The notes: generated from the letters alone by a model not told the origin. A stretch of 18,902 nucleotides of DNA from Bacillota bacterium (GCA_017861355.1 JAGFXQ010000032.1:1-18902); one strand, 5' to 3'. Shown: positions 7,046 through 14,715, numbered from the stretch's first letter. Translations and numbers: made by a program.

Positions 7046-8503
7046 ATGAAAAGACAGAAAAGGCGCAAAGACCGTACAAAACATATTATCATTCTGCTAC
7101 TCAGTATTGAAGTACTGCTGATCATAAGCGGCTATACCTACCTTAAGCTACGACCTGTGGGAGCTTCGAATGCACCTGCGATTACTGTAGCAGATCAAGT
7201 TGCCTTTCTTAATGAGACAGTAGATCCCGGGACTTTTCTCATTGAGACAGATGATATGGCACAAAGGAAGGTATCTTTTCGGGAAATTCCGGATACTACG
7301 AAGCCGGGAGTACAAGAGGTAACGATTATAGTTGAATATAATGGCAAGAATAGAGTAGAGAAGTCGGCCAAACTTATGGTATTGGATATGAAGAGCTCTG
7401 TCACAACGGAGGCCGGATCCAAAATAAATATCACGATGGATGACTTTATGAATAGCACGGACTATGAAGCCTCCTTTATCACAAACATTCAGACTCTGGA
7501 CGTCAGCCAACCGTCGACACATCCAATCGAGCTGAGTATAAACGGTAAAATAGTCACAGCATATATCGAAGTGGTTGATACCACAGCACCCAAGGCAACG
7601 GTAAAGGATCAAAAGTGTTGGGTCGGTGAAGAGGTCGAGGCAATGGACTTTGTAGATAAGATCGAAGACATCAGTGATGTTACCGTAAGTTATAAGGCGG
7701 AGCCGGATTTTAACCGAAACGGCGAGCAGAAGTTGACCTTGGTATTAACGGACAGTGCAGGTAATATCACACAGCTGCCGGCGACATTGACTGTAGAGAA
7801 GGATACACAGGCTCCGGAATTCCAGGGCATCCTGGATAAGACCGTAACGATTGGCGAGACGATATCCTATAAGAAGGGTGTCACAGTAACGGATAATAAG
7901 GATAAGGAGCTTAGCTATTCGGTAGATAGCAGCAAAGTGAATCTCAAGAAACTGGGCTCCTATCCGGTTACTTATACAGCGAAGGATACAGCCGGTAATC
8001 TGTCTACTAAGACAATCCATGTGGAAGTGAAGGAATTTAATGTTACTGAAGATAGCGTGAATCAGCTGTGTGATGAGATTCTGGGTGAGATAACGAAAGA
8101 CTCCATGACAAACCGGGAGAAGGCGTATGCGATCTATCAATGGATCAAGCAGCACATTGGGTATAGTGGGGATTCGGACAAATCAGACTGGCTGGCGGAA
8201 GCATATCGTGGAATCACGAATCGAAGTGGAGACTGTTTCACTTATTTTGCAGTGGCGCAGGCACTTCTTACGAGAGCAGGAATTGATAACATGGAGGTCA
8301 CCAGAGTCGGAGGGAGAACCAGACACTACTGGAATCTTGTGAACTGCGGAGAGGGCTGGTATCATTTTGACTCCTGCCCGAATAAGGACCATAAGGGATC
8401 CTTTATGCTTACTGATAAAGAGGTTGCGGAATTGACGCAACTGAGAGGAAATAATTATTATAATTTCGATAAATCACTTTATCCTGCAACACCCGAGGAA
8501 TAG
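7046..8503 (+). CDS. Membrane-anchored transglutaminase-like protein with Ig-like domains
   Basis: A basic N-terminus (KRQKRRKDRTK) precedes one membrane helix at about 13-33, so the rest should lie outside the cell. Residues ~45-330 form several beta-sandwich Ig-like modules; two have the DUF5011-type signature (DTTAPKATVKD at 178, DTQAPEFQG at 253, each closing with D(S/T)AGN). The C-terminal part is a transglutaminase-like cysteine-protease fold with the triad Cys397 (SGDCFTYF), His427 (RHYWNLV) and Asp442 (HFDSCP). Such proteins may crosslink, cleave or transfer on cell-wall or surface polymers; the substrate here is unknown. AGGAGG stands 5 bases before the ATG. It is the first gene of the operon, 44 bases ahead of the racemase, and a small GGAGC/GCTCC hairpin (8503-8519) lies in that gap. 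Confidence 0.88.
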   Translation: MKRQKRRKDRTKHIIILLLSIEVLLIISGYTYLKLRPVGASNAPAITVADQVAFLNETVDPGTFLIETDDMAQRKVSFREIPDTTKPGVQEVTIIVEYNGKNRVEKSAKLMVLDMKSSVTTEAGSKINITMDDFMNSTDYEASFITNIQTLDVSQPSTHPIELSINGKIVTAYIEVVDTTAPKATVKDQKCWVGEEVEAMDFVDKIEDISDVTVSYKAEPDFNRNGEQKLTLVLTDSAGNITQLPATLTVEKDTQAPEFQGILDKTVTIGETISYKKGVTVTDNKDKELSYSVDSSKVNLKKLGSYPVTYTAKDTAGNLSTKTIHVEVKEFNVTEDSVNQLCDEILGEITKDSMTNREKAYAIYQWIKQHIGYSGDSDKSDWLAEAYRGITNRSGDCFTYFAVAQALLTRAGIDNMEVTRVGGRTRHYWNLVNCGEGWYHFDSCPNKDHKGSFMLTDKEVAELTQLRGNNYYNFDKSLYPATPEE

Positions 8504-8547
8504 GAGCGAAGATAGCTCCCCTAATATGAGTACAAAGGGGGTTGCCT

Positions 8548-9288
8548 ATGAAACGTTTGGGCGTCATTGGCGGCTTAGGACCAATCGCTACTGCCTATTT
8601 TTATGAGCTTATCATTAAGATGACGGAAGCGGCGGTTGATCAGGAGCACATTGAGATGATAATTTACAGTAAACCATCGATTCCGGACAGAACGGATTAT
8701 ATTCTGGGTAAGAGCTCCGAGAACCCGGTCTATCCAATGATGGAAATCGGGAGAAGGCTGGTGGCTATGGGTGCAGATTATATCGCAATCCCATGTATTA
8801 CGGCACACTATTTTCATGATACCTTATCCAAGGGTATCAAAGCCCCTGTGATCCATGCAATCCGTGAGACAGCATTATACCTGAAGAAACAGGGAATTTG
8901 TAGCGCTGGAATTATGGCTACGGAAGGGACGATACACAGTGGACTGTTCCAGAGGGAGCTAGAGGAATGCAGTATTACCTCAGTGTTGCCGAGCGATGAG
9001 AGTCAACAGGCGTTATCAGAGATTATCTATAAGAACATCAAAGCAAACCGACCGGTGGATTATACTAGGTTTGAAGAGGTATCCGATCAGCTTCGTCAGG
9101 ACGGTGCGGAAGTAATTATTCTGGGTTGTACGGAACTATCCTTAATCAAGAGAGATTTCTGCATCGGCCCGGGATATCTGGATGCGATGGAGGTTCTGGC
9201 GATGCACTCCGTAATCTTGAGTGAGGCAAAGCTGAAGAAGAAATATCAGGTACTGATCACCGGGCAGGAGGAACTATTGAGAGTATAA
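8548..9288 (+). CDS. Aspartate/glutamate racemase-family amino-acid racemase
   Basis: This is a 246-residue cofactor-independent racemase of the Asp/Glu/hydantoin racemase superfamily. Its N-terminus (MKRLGVIGGLGPIATAYFYE) is typical of the aspartate racemase/RacX/YgeA branch. The two catalytic cysteines are both present: Cys83 in IPCITAHYF and Cys194 in ILGCTELSLI. The residue after the first cysteine is Ile where Asn is usual (CNTAH), so substrate choice may differ. I start it at ATG 8548, with AAAGGGGG 6 bases upstream; a TTG at 8542 abuts the ribosome site and is less likely. It is followed after 15 bases by the adenylating enzyme, which suggests that it makes the amino-acid enantiomer that enzyme loads. 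Exact substrate unknown: family members act on Asp, Glu, homoserine, Lys or Arg. Confidence 0.9.
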   Translation: MKRLGVIGGLGPIATAYFYELIIKMTEAAVDQEHIEMIIYSKPSIPDRTDYILGKSSENPVYPMMEIGRRLVAMGADYIAIPCITAHYFHDTLSKGIKAPVIHAIRETALYLKKQGICSAGIMATEGTIHSGLFQRELEECSITSVLPSDESQQALSEIIYKNIKANRPVDYTRFEEVSDQLRQDGAEVIILGCTELSLIKRDFCIGPGYLDAMEVLAMHSVILSEAKLKKKYQVLITGQEELLRV

Positions 9289-9303
9289 AGGGAAGGAAGA
9301 AAA

Positions 9304-10833
9304 ATGCAAAGAAATGTATTGGAATATCTGGAGCAGATCGTAAAACAGGTACCGGATAAAACCGCCTATGCAAATGAGGAGATGGGGTATACTTTCCGGC
9401 AGGTCTATGATTATTCCAGATCAATTGGTACTTGCCTCAATAAAGGGAGCTTTTACAAGGAACCGGTTGTGGTTTTTATGGGAAAGCATCCGAGGGAGAT
9501 TGTCACTTTTTATGGAGTGATCTACTCCAGTAATTACTATGTTCCGATCGATGAGGAGATGCCATGGCATCGTATTGAACTGATCTTTGAGAACCTGAAG
9601 CCAAGAGTGGTAATTTGTGACAGTAGTACCTGTCAACGACTGGAGCAGCTATCTTTTCATGGAGAGATCCTGCTTTATGAGGAGTTGATCGCCTATGCGT
9701 CAGAGGGTTCTGTACTGGACGGAATTCGGGATCGGCAACTCGATACGGATCCGATCTATATTGTATTCACTTCGGGTTCCACCGGAGTACCGAAGGGTGT
9801 GGTAGCCTGCCATCGTTCGGTCATCGATTATGTCGATACCTTATCCGATATTTTGGGTATAAATCAGGGTACCGTGTTCGGAATGCAAGTTCCGCTTTAT
9901 GTGGATGCCTGTCTTAAGGAGCTATATCCTACCTTGAAATTCGGTGCGACAGCCTACCTGATTCCTAAGAATTTATTCTCGTTTCCACTGCAACTGGTTA
10001 AATTCCTGAATGAACATAAGATTAATACGGTCTGCTGGGTTGTATCCGCGCTTACGATGATCTCTTCCTTTGGAGCCTTAGAGAAGGAGATACCGGAATA
10101 CCTGCATACGGTGGCCTTTGGAAGTGAGGTATTTCCGATGAAGCAATATCATCTATGGAGGAAGCATCTGCCGAGAGCACGATTTATCAACCTGTACGGT
10201 CCGACAGAGGCAACCGGAATGTCCTGCTACTATGAGGTGGACCGGGAATTTACTGACGGAGAGCTGCTTCCGATCGGTAAACCATTTAGAAATAAAGAGA
10301 TCATCTTGCTGGATGAGAATAACCTGGTTCCCGAGCAAGGCGCGGAAGGCGAAATATGCATTCGGGGAACGGGCTTAACACTCGGCTATTACAATAATTT
10401 TGATAAGACCAACGAAGCATTTGTACAGAATCCTTTGAACAAAGTATATCCGGAATTGATCTATCGAACCGGAGACATCGGTAAACTGAATGAACATGGT
10501 GAGCTGATGTTTGTTTCCCGAAAGGACAATCAGATCAAGCATATGGGTCACCGGATTGAACTGGGTGAGATAGAGAGTGCGGCAAATCAACTGGAGGAGA
10601 TTAAATGTGCCTGTGCAGTGTTTGATCAGATCAAAAAGAAGATCATCCTGTATTATGTCGGTGAGCTTTCGAAAGCACAGATGGCATTATCATTAAAAGA
10701 GAAGCTGCCAAGATATATGATCCCGAATATCATTGAAGATCTTGAGGAAATGCCGTTAACCTCCAATGGTAAACTTGATCGGGTGTTATTAAGAGAGAGA
10801 TATCAAAATAAAAATCAGACTTGTAGTTCATAG
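9304..10833 (+). CDS. DltA-like amino-acid adenylating enzyme (carrier protein ligase)
   Basis: This is a stand-alone A-domain of the ANL family, 509 residues, the length of D-alanine:D-alanyl carrier ligase (DltA). It should adenylate an amino acid and load it on the phosphopantetheine arm of the carrier encoded next. Visible motifs: P-loop TSGSTGVPKG (156-165), Asp201 in PLYVDACLKE, the position that binds the alpha-amino group, YGPTEAT (298-304), YRTGD (387-391), hinge SRKDNQIKHMG (405-415) and catalytic Lys490 in SNGKLDR. Asp201 supports an alpha-amino-acid substrate. In DltA the segment near 271-276 reads FCGEV, with a Cys tied to D-Ala selectivity; here it reads FGSEV, so Gly273 replaces that Cys. 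The amino acid may therefore not be D-alanine. GGAAGGA precedes the ATG. A DltA role is likely, the exact substrate is unknown. Confidence 0.9.
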   Translation: MQRNVLEYLEQIVKQVPDKTAYANEEMGYTFRQVYDYSRSIGTCLNKGSFYKEPVVVFMGKHPREIVTFYGVIYSSNYYVPIDEEMPWHRIELIFENLKPRVVICDSSTCQRLEQLSFHGEILLYEELIAYASEGSVLDGIRDRQLDTDPIYIVFTSGSTGVPKGVVACHRSVIDYVDTLSDILGINQGTVFGMQVPLYVDACLKELYPTLKFGATAYLIPKNLFSFPLQLVKFLNEHKINTVCWVVSALTMISSFGALEKEIPEYLHTVAFGSEVFPMKQYHLWRKHLPRARFINLYGPTEATGMSCYYEVDREFTDGELLPIGKPFRNKEIILLDENNLVPEQGAEGEICIRGTGLTLGYYNNFDKTNEAFVQNPLNKVYPELIYRTGDIGKLNEHGELMFVSRKDNQIKHMGHRIELGEIESAANQLEEIKCACAVFDQIKKKIILYYVGELSKAQMALSLKEKLPRYMIPNIIEDLEEMPLTSNGKLDRVLLRERYQNKNQTCSS

Positions 10834-10850
10834 TTAATAACTTGTTTGTG

Positions 10851-10866
10851 CCGCCGTAGGCGGCGG
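10851..10866 (+). other. GC-rich stem-loop just upstream of the carrier gene
   Basis: CCGCCG and CGGCGG pair as a 6-bp stem around TAGG. It sits 18 bases after the stop of the adenylating enzyme and ends 3 bases before the GGAGGT ribosome site of the carrier gene. There is no T-run, so it is not a terminator. It could protect a processed 3' mRNA or tune carrier translation. Confidence 0.5.
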
Positions 10867-10879
10867 AATGGAGGTAAAT

Positions 10880-11107
10880 ATGGAGATTATTATAGAAATT
10901 TTAAGCGGGCTTCACCCCGAAGTGGATTTTGAAACAATGGATACCTTGATTGATAATAAGATTCTTGATTCCTTTGATATTGTGTCAATCGTATCGGATA
11001 TCAGTGATGAATTTGATATTACTATCCCGGTAGAAGAGATTGTTCCAAAGAATTTTAATTCAGCAAAGGCCCTGTACGCCATGGTAGAACGCTTGTCGGA
11101 AGAATAA
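10880..11107 (+). CDS. DltC-like acyl carrier protein
   Basis: A 75-residue acidic carrier protein of the phosphopantetheine-binding family. Ser31 in ILDSFDIVSIVSDISDEF is the attachment site, and the LDSF context is closer to DltC than to fatty-acid carriers (DSL). It should carry the aminoacyl thioester from the adenylating enzyme to the MBOAT protein at the inner membrane face. I choose ATG 10880 because GGAGGT stands 4 bases before it; the in-frame ATG at 10868 runs into that ribosome site. The gene lies between the A-domain and MBOAT genes with 46-base gaps on either side (canonical dlt order is A-B-C-D; here it is A-C-B-D). The required phosphopantetheinyl transferase is not in the window. 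Confidence 0.9.
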   Translation: MEIIIEILSGLHPEVDFETMDTLIDNKILDSFDIVSIVSDISDEFDITIPVEEIVPKNFNSAKALYAMVERLSEE

Positions 11108-11153
11108 GCATAGATACAGTAAGAAGAGCTGTGGGATAGACAAGGAGATTTAA

Positions 11154-12743
11154 ATGCTTTTTACATCATATCGCTTTATTTTATTTATTTTGATTTTATT
11201 TATTCTTTACTATATCATACCGAAGAAATTACAGTGGATGTTGCTACTGCTCGCCAGTTACCTTTTCTACAGTATCGCAGGGTTGCGATATCTGATCTAT
11301 ATTGCGACCACTACACTATCCACGTATCTGATCAGCCTTCGGCTTAATCAACTTCAGTCGGAACAAAGCAGCTTCCTGAAGGAACAAAAGGATTCACTTG
11401 ACCGGGAAGGAAAAAAGGCTTATAAAGCATCCATGAAGCTGAAGCAGCGTAGATGGCTGGTGCTGTGCCTGATTATTAACTTTGGAATCCTTGCGGTGTT
11501 AAAATATTCTGCTTTTACGATTACTAATTTTAACGGAGTTCTCAATTTGCTTGGAACGAAACCACTGCCATTAATCGGTTTCGTTCTCCCGTTGGGTATT
11601 TCCTTCTATACCTTCCAGACCATGGGATATCTGATTGATATATATCGGGAGAAATACCCACATGAGCGTAATATATTTAAGCTGGCACTTTTTATATCAT
11701 TTTTCCCTCAGTTAATCCAGGGACCGATCAGTCGATTTGATGATTTGAAAGAAACCTTGTTTTCTGAACATTCTATCGACGGCAGAAACATTTCTTTCGG
11801 TCTACAACGAATTCTTTGGGGTTTCTTTAAGAAGCTGGTAATCGCAGACCGTATGCTAATCGCAGTGAACACGATTGTTCGTAATCCGGAGGAGTTTCAG
11901 GGAGTTTATGTCCTGGTGGGCATGTTTTTCTATGCGATTACATTATATTCTGATTTTACCGGCGGAATAGATATAACGATTGGTGTAGCAGAGGTTCTTG
12001 GCATCCGAATTAGGGAGAACTTTGAGCGGCCTTACTTCTCCAAGTCAATCGCAGAGTATTGGAGAAGATGGCATATCACATTAGGAACCTGGTTCAAGGA
12101 ATACCTATTCTATCCTATCTCGATCAGTAAATCTATGCTGGAGTTAACAAAGAGCTCCAAGAGAAGAGTGGGAGATTGGCTGGGAAGAAGAGTTTCCATC
12201 TATATTGCTTCGATTGTTGTTTGGCTTATTACAGGAATCTGGCATGGGGCTGCCTGGAACTTTGTGGTATGGGGATTGCTTAACTGTTTCTTCATCCTGG
12301 CATCACAGGAATGTAATCCGCTATATGAGAGATTTCATTCCAGGTTTCATATAAGACATACCTTTGCTTACCGCTTGTTCCAGGTGGGACGCACCTTCTG
12401 GCTGATGAGCTTTCTCCGTGCTTTCGATTGCTACCGGGATGTAGGTACTACCTTTCAGATGTATAGTACCCTGGTTACAAGGTGGAATTATTCGGAGCTT
12501 TTCCAAGGCGGATTAATGCAGCTTGGACTAACAATAGCGGACTATATCGTATTAACGGCAGCTGTAACCCTGCTCCTTGTGGTCAGTCTGCAAGGGCGTT
12601 CGGGAAGTGTACGGGAAAAATTGGCGGCACGACCTTTTTCTCTTCAATATGCTGCCTATACCGTATTGTTCATTGCGATATTGATTCTGGGCGCATACGG
12701 AGTCGGATACGATGCCAGTCAATTTATCTACAGTCAGTTTTAA
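11154..12743 (+). CDS. DltB-like MBOAT family acyltransferase
   Basis: A polytopic membrane protein of 529 residues with many hydrophobic segments, the first from about residue 7. The MBOAT signatures are clear: the RENFERPYFSKSIAEYWRRW stretch (287-306) followed by His307, and the conserved catalytic-type His364 in GIWHGAAWNF. DltB and alginate AlgI-type proteins use this fold to move an acyl or aminoacyl group from a cytoplasmic carrier to an acceptor on the outer face. Here the donor is most simply the adjacent carrier. An extra soluble insert rich in Lys and Gln (about 64-100) precedes the core. AAGGAG lies before the ATG. A copy of the 38-bp repeat begins directly after the stop codon. 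Confidence 0.93.
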   Translation: MLFTSYRFILFILILFILYYIIPKKLQWMLLLLASYLFYSIAGLRYLIYIATTTLSTYLISLRLNQLQSEQSSFLKEQKDSLDREGKKAYKASMKLKQRRWLVLCLIINFGILAVLKYSAFTITNFNGVLNLLGTKPLPLIGFVLPLGISFYTFQTMGYLIDIYREKYPHERNIFKLALFISFFPQLIQGPISRFDDLKETLFSEHSIDGRNISFGLQRILWGFFKKLVIADRMLIAVNTIVRNPEEFQGVYVLVGMFFYAITLYSDFTGGIDITIGVAEVLGIRIRENFERPYFSKSIAEYWRRWHITLGTWFKEYLFYPISISKSMLELTKSSKRRVGDWLGRRVSIYIASIVVWLITGIWHGAAWNFVVWGLLNCFFILASQECNPLYERFHSRFHIRHTFAYRLFQVGRTFWLMSFLRAFDCYRDVGTTFQMYSTLVTRWNYSELFQGGLMQLGLTIADYIVLTAAVTLLLVVSLQGRSGSVREKLAARPFSLQYAAYTVLFIAILILGAYGVGYDASQFIYSQF

Positions 12744-12781
12744 CGATAGAAAGCTCGCTTCGCGAACTTTCTGTTGTCATG
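12744..12781 (+). repeat. Copy 2 of a ~38-bp palindromic intergenic repeat
   Basis: It begins on the base after the MBOAT stop codon and reads CGATAGAAAG at the start and TTTCTGTTGTCATG at the end. AGAAAG pairs with CTTTCT and TCGC with GCGA around a TTC loop, with one mismatch between the two helices. It lies inside the operon, between the MBOAT and SGNH genes, and lacks a T-run. Confidence 0.75.
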
Positions 12782-12842
12782 AATAGAAGGCTCAAGTTAA
12801 CATAGCTTGGGCAGGGATACCTGGAAGAAAGGTAATTATGGA

Positions 12843-13925
12843 ATGAAGAAAAAGATTCTAATTCATATTGGTGCAGCACTATTCACGATACTCATATTGG
12901 TGCTGTTGCAGAGATTGCTTATGCCGAAATATATATCTACCATTCATGAAGGCAACCTAATTGCGGAATATTATGATGAAGTGAAGGAGCATGAGGTAAT
13001 ATTCATCGGTGACTGTGAGGTATTCTCGAATATATCACCGATTACCCTGTGGGAGCAATATGGAATCACCAGTTATATCCGTGGAAGTGCGCAACAGCTG
13101 ATCTGGCAGTCATATTATCTGCTGGAGGATACCTTGCGTTATGAGAAACCAAAGGTGGTTGTATATAATGTTCTTGCAATGAAATACAATGAACCTCAAA
13201 AGGAAGCCTACAACCGTCTTACGTTAGACGGAATGAGACTGTCAGTACCGAAGCTTCGTGCAATCAAAGCCTCCATGATGGAGGATGAAGCCTTTATTAC
13301 TTATCTGGTTCCGCTGCTACGATATCATTCCAGATGGAGTGAGCTTACAGAGGAAGATTTCAAATATATGTTTCATAGGGATACCCTATCCCATAACGGT
13401 TATTTGATGCGAATTGATACCAAACCGGTTACGGTTGTTCCAAAGGGAAAGAAGCTGCCGGATTATCGTTTTGGTCCGAACAGCTATGATTATCTGGAAC
13501 GTATGACAAAGCTGTGCAAGGAGAACGACATTGAACTGGTACTGATCAAATCCCCGAGTGTCTACCCTTATTGGTATGAGGAGTGGGACGAGCAGATAGT
13601 CGAGTATGCCAGAGAGAATGAGCTGACCTATATCAACTTTCTGAAATATGTAGATGAGATCGGAATTGATTATAATACCGATACCTATGACGGTGGATTG
13701 CATATGAATCTATCAGGAGCAGAGAAATTCACAAGCTATCTGGGACAACTTCTGAAGGAAAAGTATCCGCTGCCGGATCAGAGAAAGGATAAACGATTAA
13801 CGAAAATATGGCAGAAGAAGATGGATTTCTATTATGCTATGAAAGCAGACCAGGACGAAGAATTGAAGGAATACGGTTATCTGAAAAGTTATGGGGCGGT
13901 AGCCCAGTCCATAGAGGAGGAGTAG
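12843..13925 (+). CDS. SGNH-hydrolase-like membrane-anchored protein in the DltD position
   Basis: A basic start and one membrane helix (about 5-26) anchor a 360-residue protein whose bulk should be outside the cell. The fold signs are of the SGNH/GDSL type: block I is VIFIGDCEVFS (52-62) and block V is DGGLHMNLSGA (Asp283, His287). In block I the usual nucleophile Ser (GDS) is replaced by Cys58. A block III-like Asn is possible in VVYNVLAMKYN. By position it matches DltD, which takes part in the final transfer to the polymer. I choose ATG 12843 with AAAGG about 10 bases upstream; the frame is open from TTG 12807 but without a ribosome site, and an ATG at 12838 is out of frame. It follows the MBOAT gene after 99 bases that hold a repeat. 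Function by position is moderately sure; catalysis is not. Confidence 0.82.
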   Translation: MKKKILIHIGAALFTILILVLLQRLLMPKYISTIHEGNLIAEYYDEVKEHEVIFIGDCEVFSNISPITLWEQYGITSYIRGSAQQLIWQSYYLLEDTLRYEKPKVVVYNVLAMKYNEPQKEAYNRLTLDGMRLSVPKLRAIKASMMEDEAFITYLVPLLRYHSRWSELTEEDFKYMFHRDTLSHNGYLMRIDTKPVTVVPKGKKLPDYRFGPNSYDYLERMTKLCKENDIELVLIKSPSVYPYWYEEWDEQIVEYARENELTYINFLKYVDEIGIDYNTDTYDGGLHMNLSGAEKFTSYLGQLLKEKYPLPDQRKDKRLTKIWQKKMDFYYAMKADQDEELKEYGYLKSYGAVAQSIEEE

Positions 13926-14030
13926 TTAACATCAACTCTGGAATGGTCTGTTGTAAATACATTAGCTACAGTTATTGAATTTCGCATTTTTATTAATTGG
14001 AAAGAATATAGGAAAGGTCAGGATTTAAGA

Positions 14031-14576
14031 ATGAAAAAATTAGTATTATTCCTCGTTGCTATGTTTTTGCTTACCGGTTGCAGCAATGCAGGAGAGGATA
14101 AACAGGGAAAAGAAGAAGCAGCAGGCAGTTTAACGAATCAAACAGCAGAGGCATCCGCAAATGACAAAGGATTTTCCTTCGAATATCAAGGAGTTAAGAT
14201 ACCGATGAATGTAGATGTTGCTCCAATTGTAGAGAAACTCGGGAAGTCGGTCGATTACTTTGAAGCAGCCAGCTGTGCTTTTCAAGGTCTGGATAAGATC
14301 TATTACTATAATGGATTTGAGTTAGGCACTTATCCGAATGGCAATAAGGATTACGTATCGTATGTCAATCTACTGGATGACTCAGTAACCACAGCTCAAG
14401 GGATATACCTAGGTTCTACCTTGGATGAGGTCATCTCTGCGTATGGGAGTGAATATACGGCAGAGGGGACTTCCTATGTATATCGACTTGGAGATTCAAA
14501 GCTGACCTTTATCATCGAAGAGGATGCGGTGACCCAGATTACGTATTCCGCAATTGTAGAAGGACTGAATAATTAG
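14031..14576 (+). CDS. Putative lipoprotein, last gene of the Dlt-like operon
   Basis: A lipoprotein signal peptide with lipobox LTGC and Cys17 opens this 181-residue protein, followed by a Lys/Glu/Ala-rich linker to about residue 45. The folded part (FEYQGVKIPMNVDVAPIVEK onward) is beta-rich and ends with the pattern QGIYLGSTLDEVISAYG, like the short repeats of small surface lipoproteins; I do not recognise a named family. It is 105 bases after the SGNH gene with no clear promoter between, and a terminator follows its stop. It is probably co-transcribed and may act at the cell surface with the acylation system, but this rests on position only. A GGAAAGG/CAGGA stretch lies before the ATG. Confidence 0.8.
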   Translation: MKKLVLFLVAMFLLTGCSNAGEDKQGKEEAAGSLTNQTAEASANDKGFSFEYQGVKIPMNVDVAPIVEKLGKSVDYFEAASCAFQGLDKIYYYNGFELGTYPNGNKDYVSYVNLLDDSVTTAQGIYLGSTLDEVISAYGSEYTAEGTSYVYRLGDSKLTFIIEEDAVTQITYSAIVEGLNN

Positions 14577-14612
14577 CTTCAATCAATATAAGAATTTTAG
14601 ATGATTATTAGG

Positions 14613-14642
14613 GGATGCACTTCAGAGCGCATCCTTTTTTAT
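14613..14642 (+). terminator. Rho-independent terminator of the Dlt-like operon
   Basis: GGATGC (14613-14618) pairs with GCATCC (14629-14634), with a further CT/AG pair inside and a TCAG loop. TTTTTT follows at 14635. It lies 36 bases after the lipoprotein stop codon. Confidence 0.8.
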
Positions 14643-14676
14643 TTGGTAATAATTCAAAAGAATTTATATGATTATA

Positions 14677-14705
14677 TTGTAAAGTTTACTCAAATATAGT
14701 AAAAT
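14677..14705 (+). promoter_or_regulatory. Probable promoter of the LacI-family gene
   Basis: TTGTAA (14677-14682), a 17-base spacer and TAAAAT (14700-14705). It gives a leader of about 47 bases. The -10 lies inside the palindrome at 14697-14715. Confidence 0.55.
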
Positions 14706-14715
14706 TATTTTACTA
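14697..14715 (+). promoter_or_regulatory. Perfect 19-bp palindrome, likely operator for autoregulation
   Basis: TAGTAAAATTATTTTACTA is a perfect 9+1+9 inverted repeat that covers the -10 of the LacI-family gene. LacI proteins usually bind inverted repeats; many have a central CG, which this one lacks. Position makes repression by blocking RNA polymerase plausible. Confidence 0.6.

Noticed and set aside
7148..7612. 154-codon open frame on the minus strand
   Set aside because: It lies wholly inside the transglutaminase-like gene, has no ribosome site, and has a composition typical of an antisense shadow.
12807..12842. TTG 12807 as start of the SGNH gene
   Set aside because: It has no ribosome site and would put a polar stretch before the membrane helix. 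ATG 12843 fits better.
7046..14576. Labelling the operon plainly as canonical dltABCD for D-alanylation of teichoic acid
   Set aside because: The extra racemase, the Cys to Gly change in the ligase pocket, the A-C-B-D order and the surface proteins make D-alanine and teichoic acid unproven, so I use Dlt-like and leave gene symbols empty.
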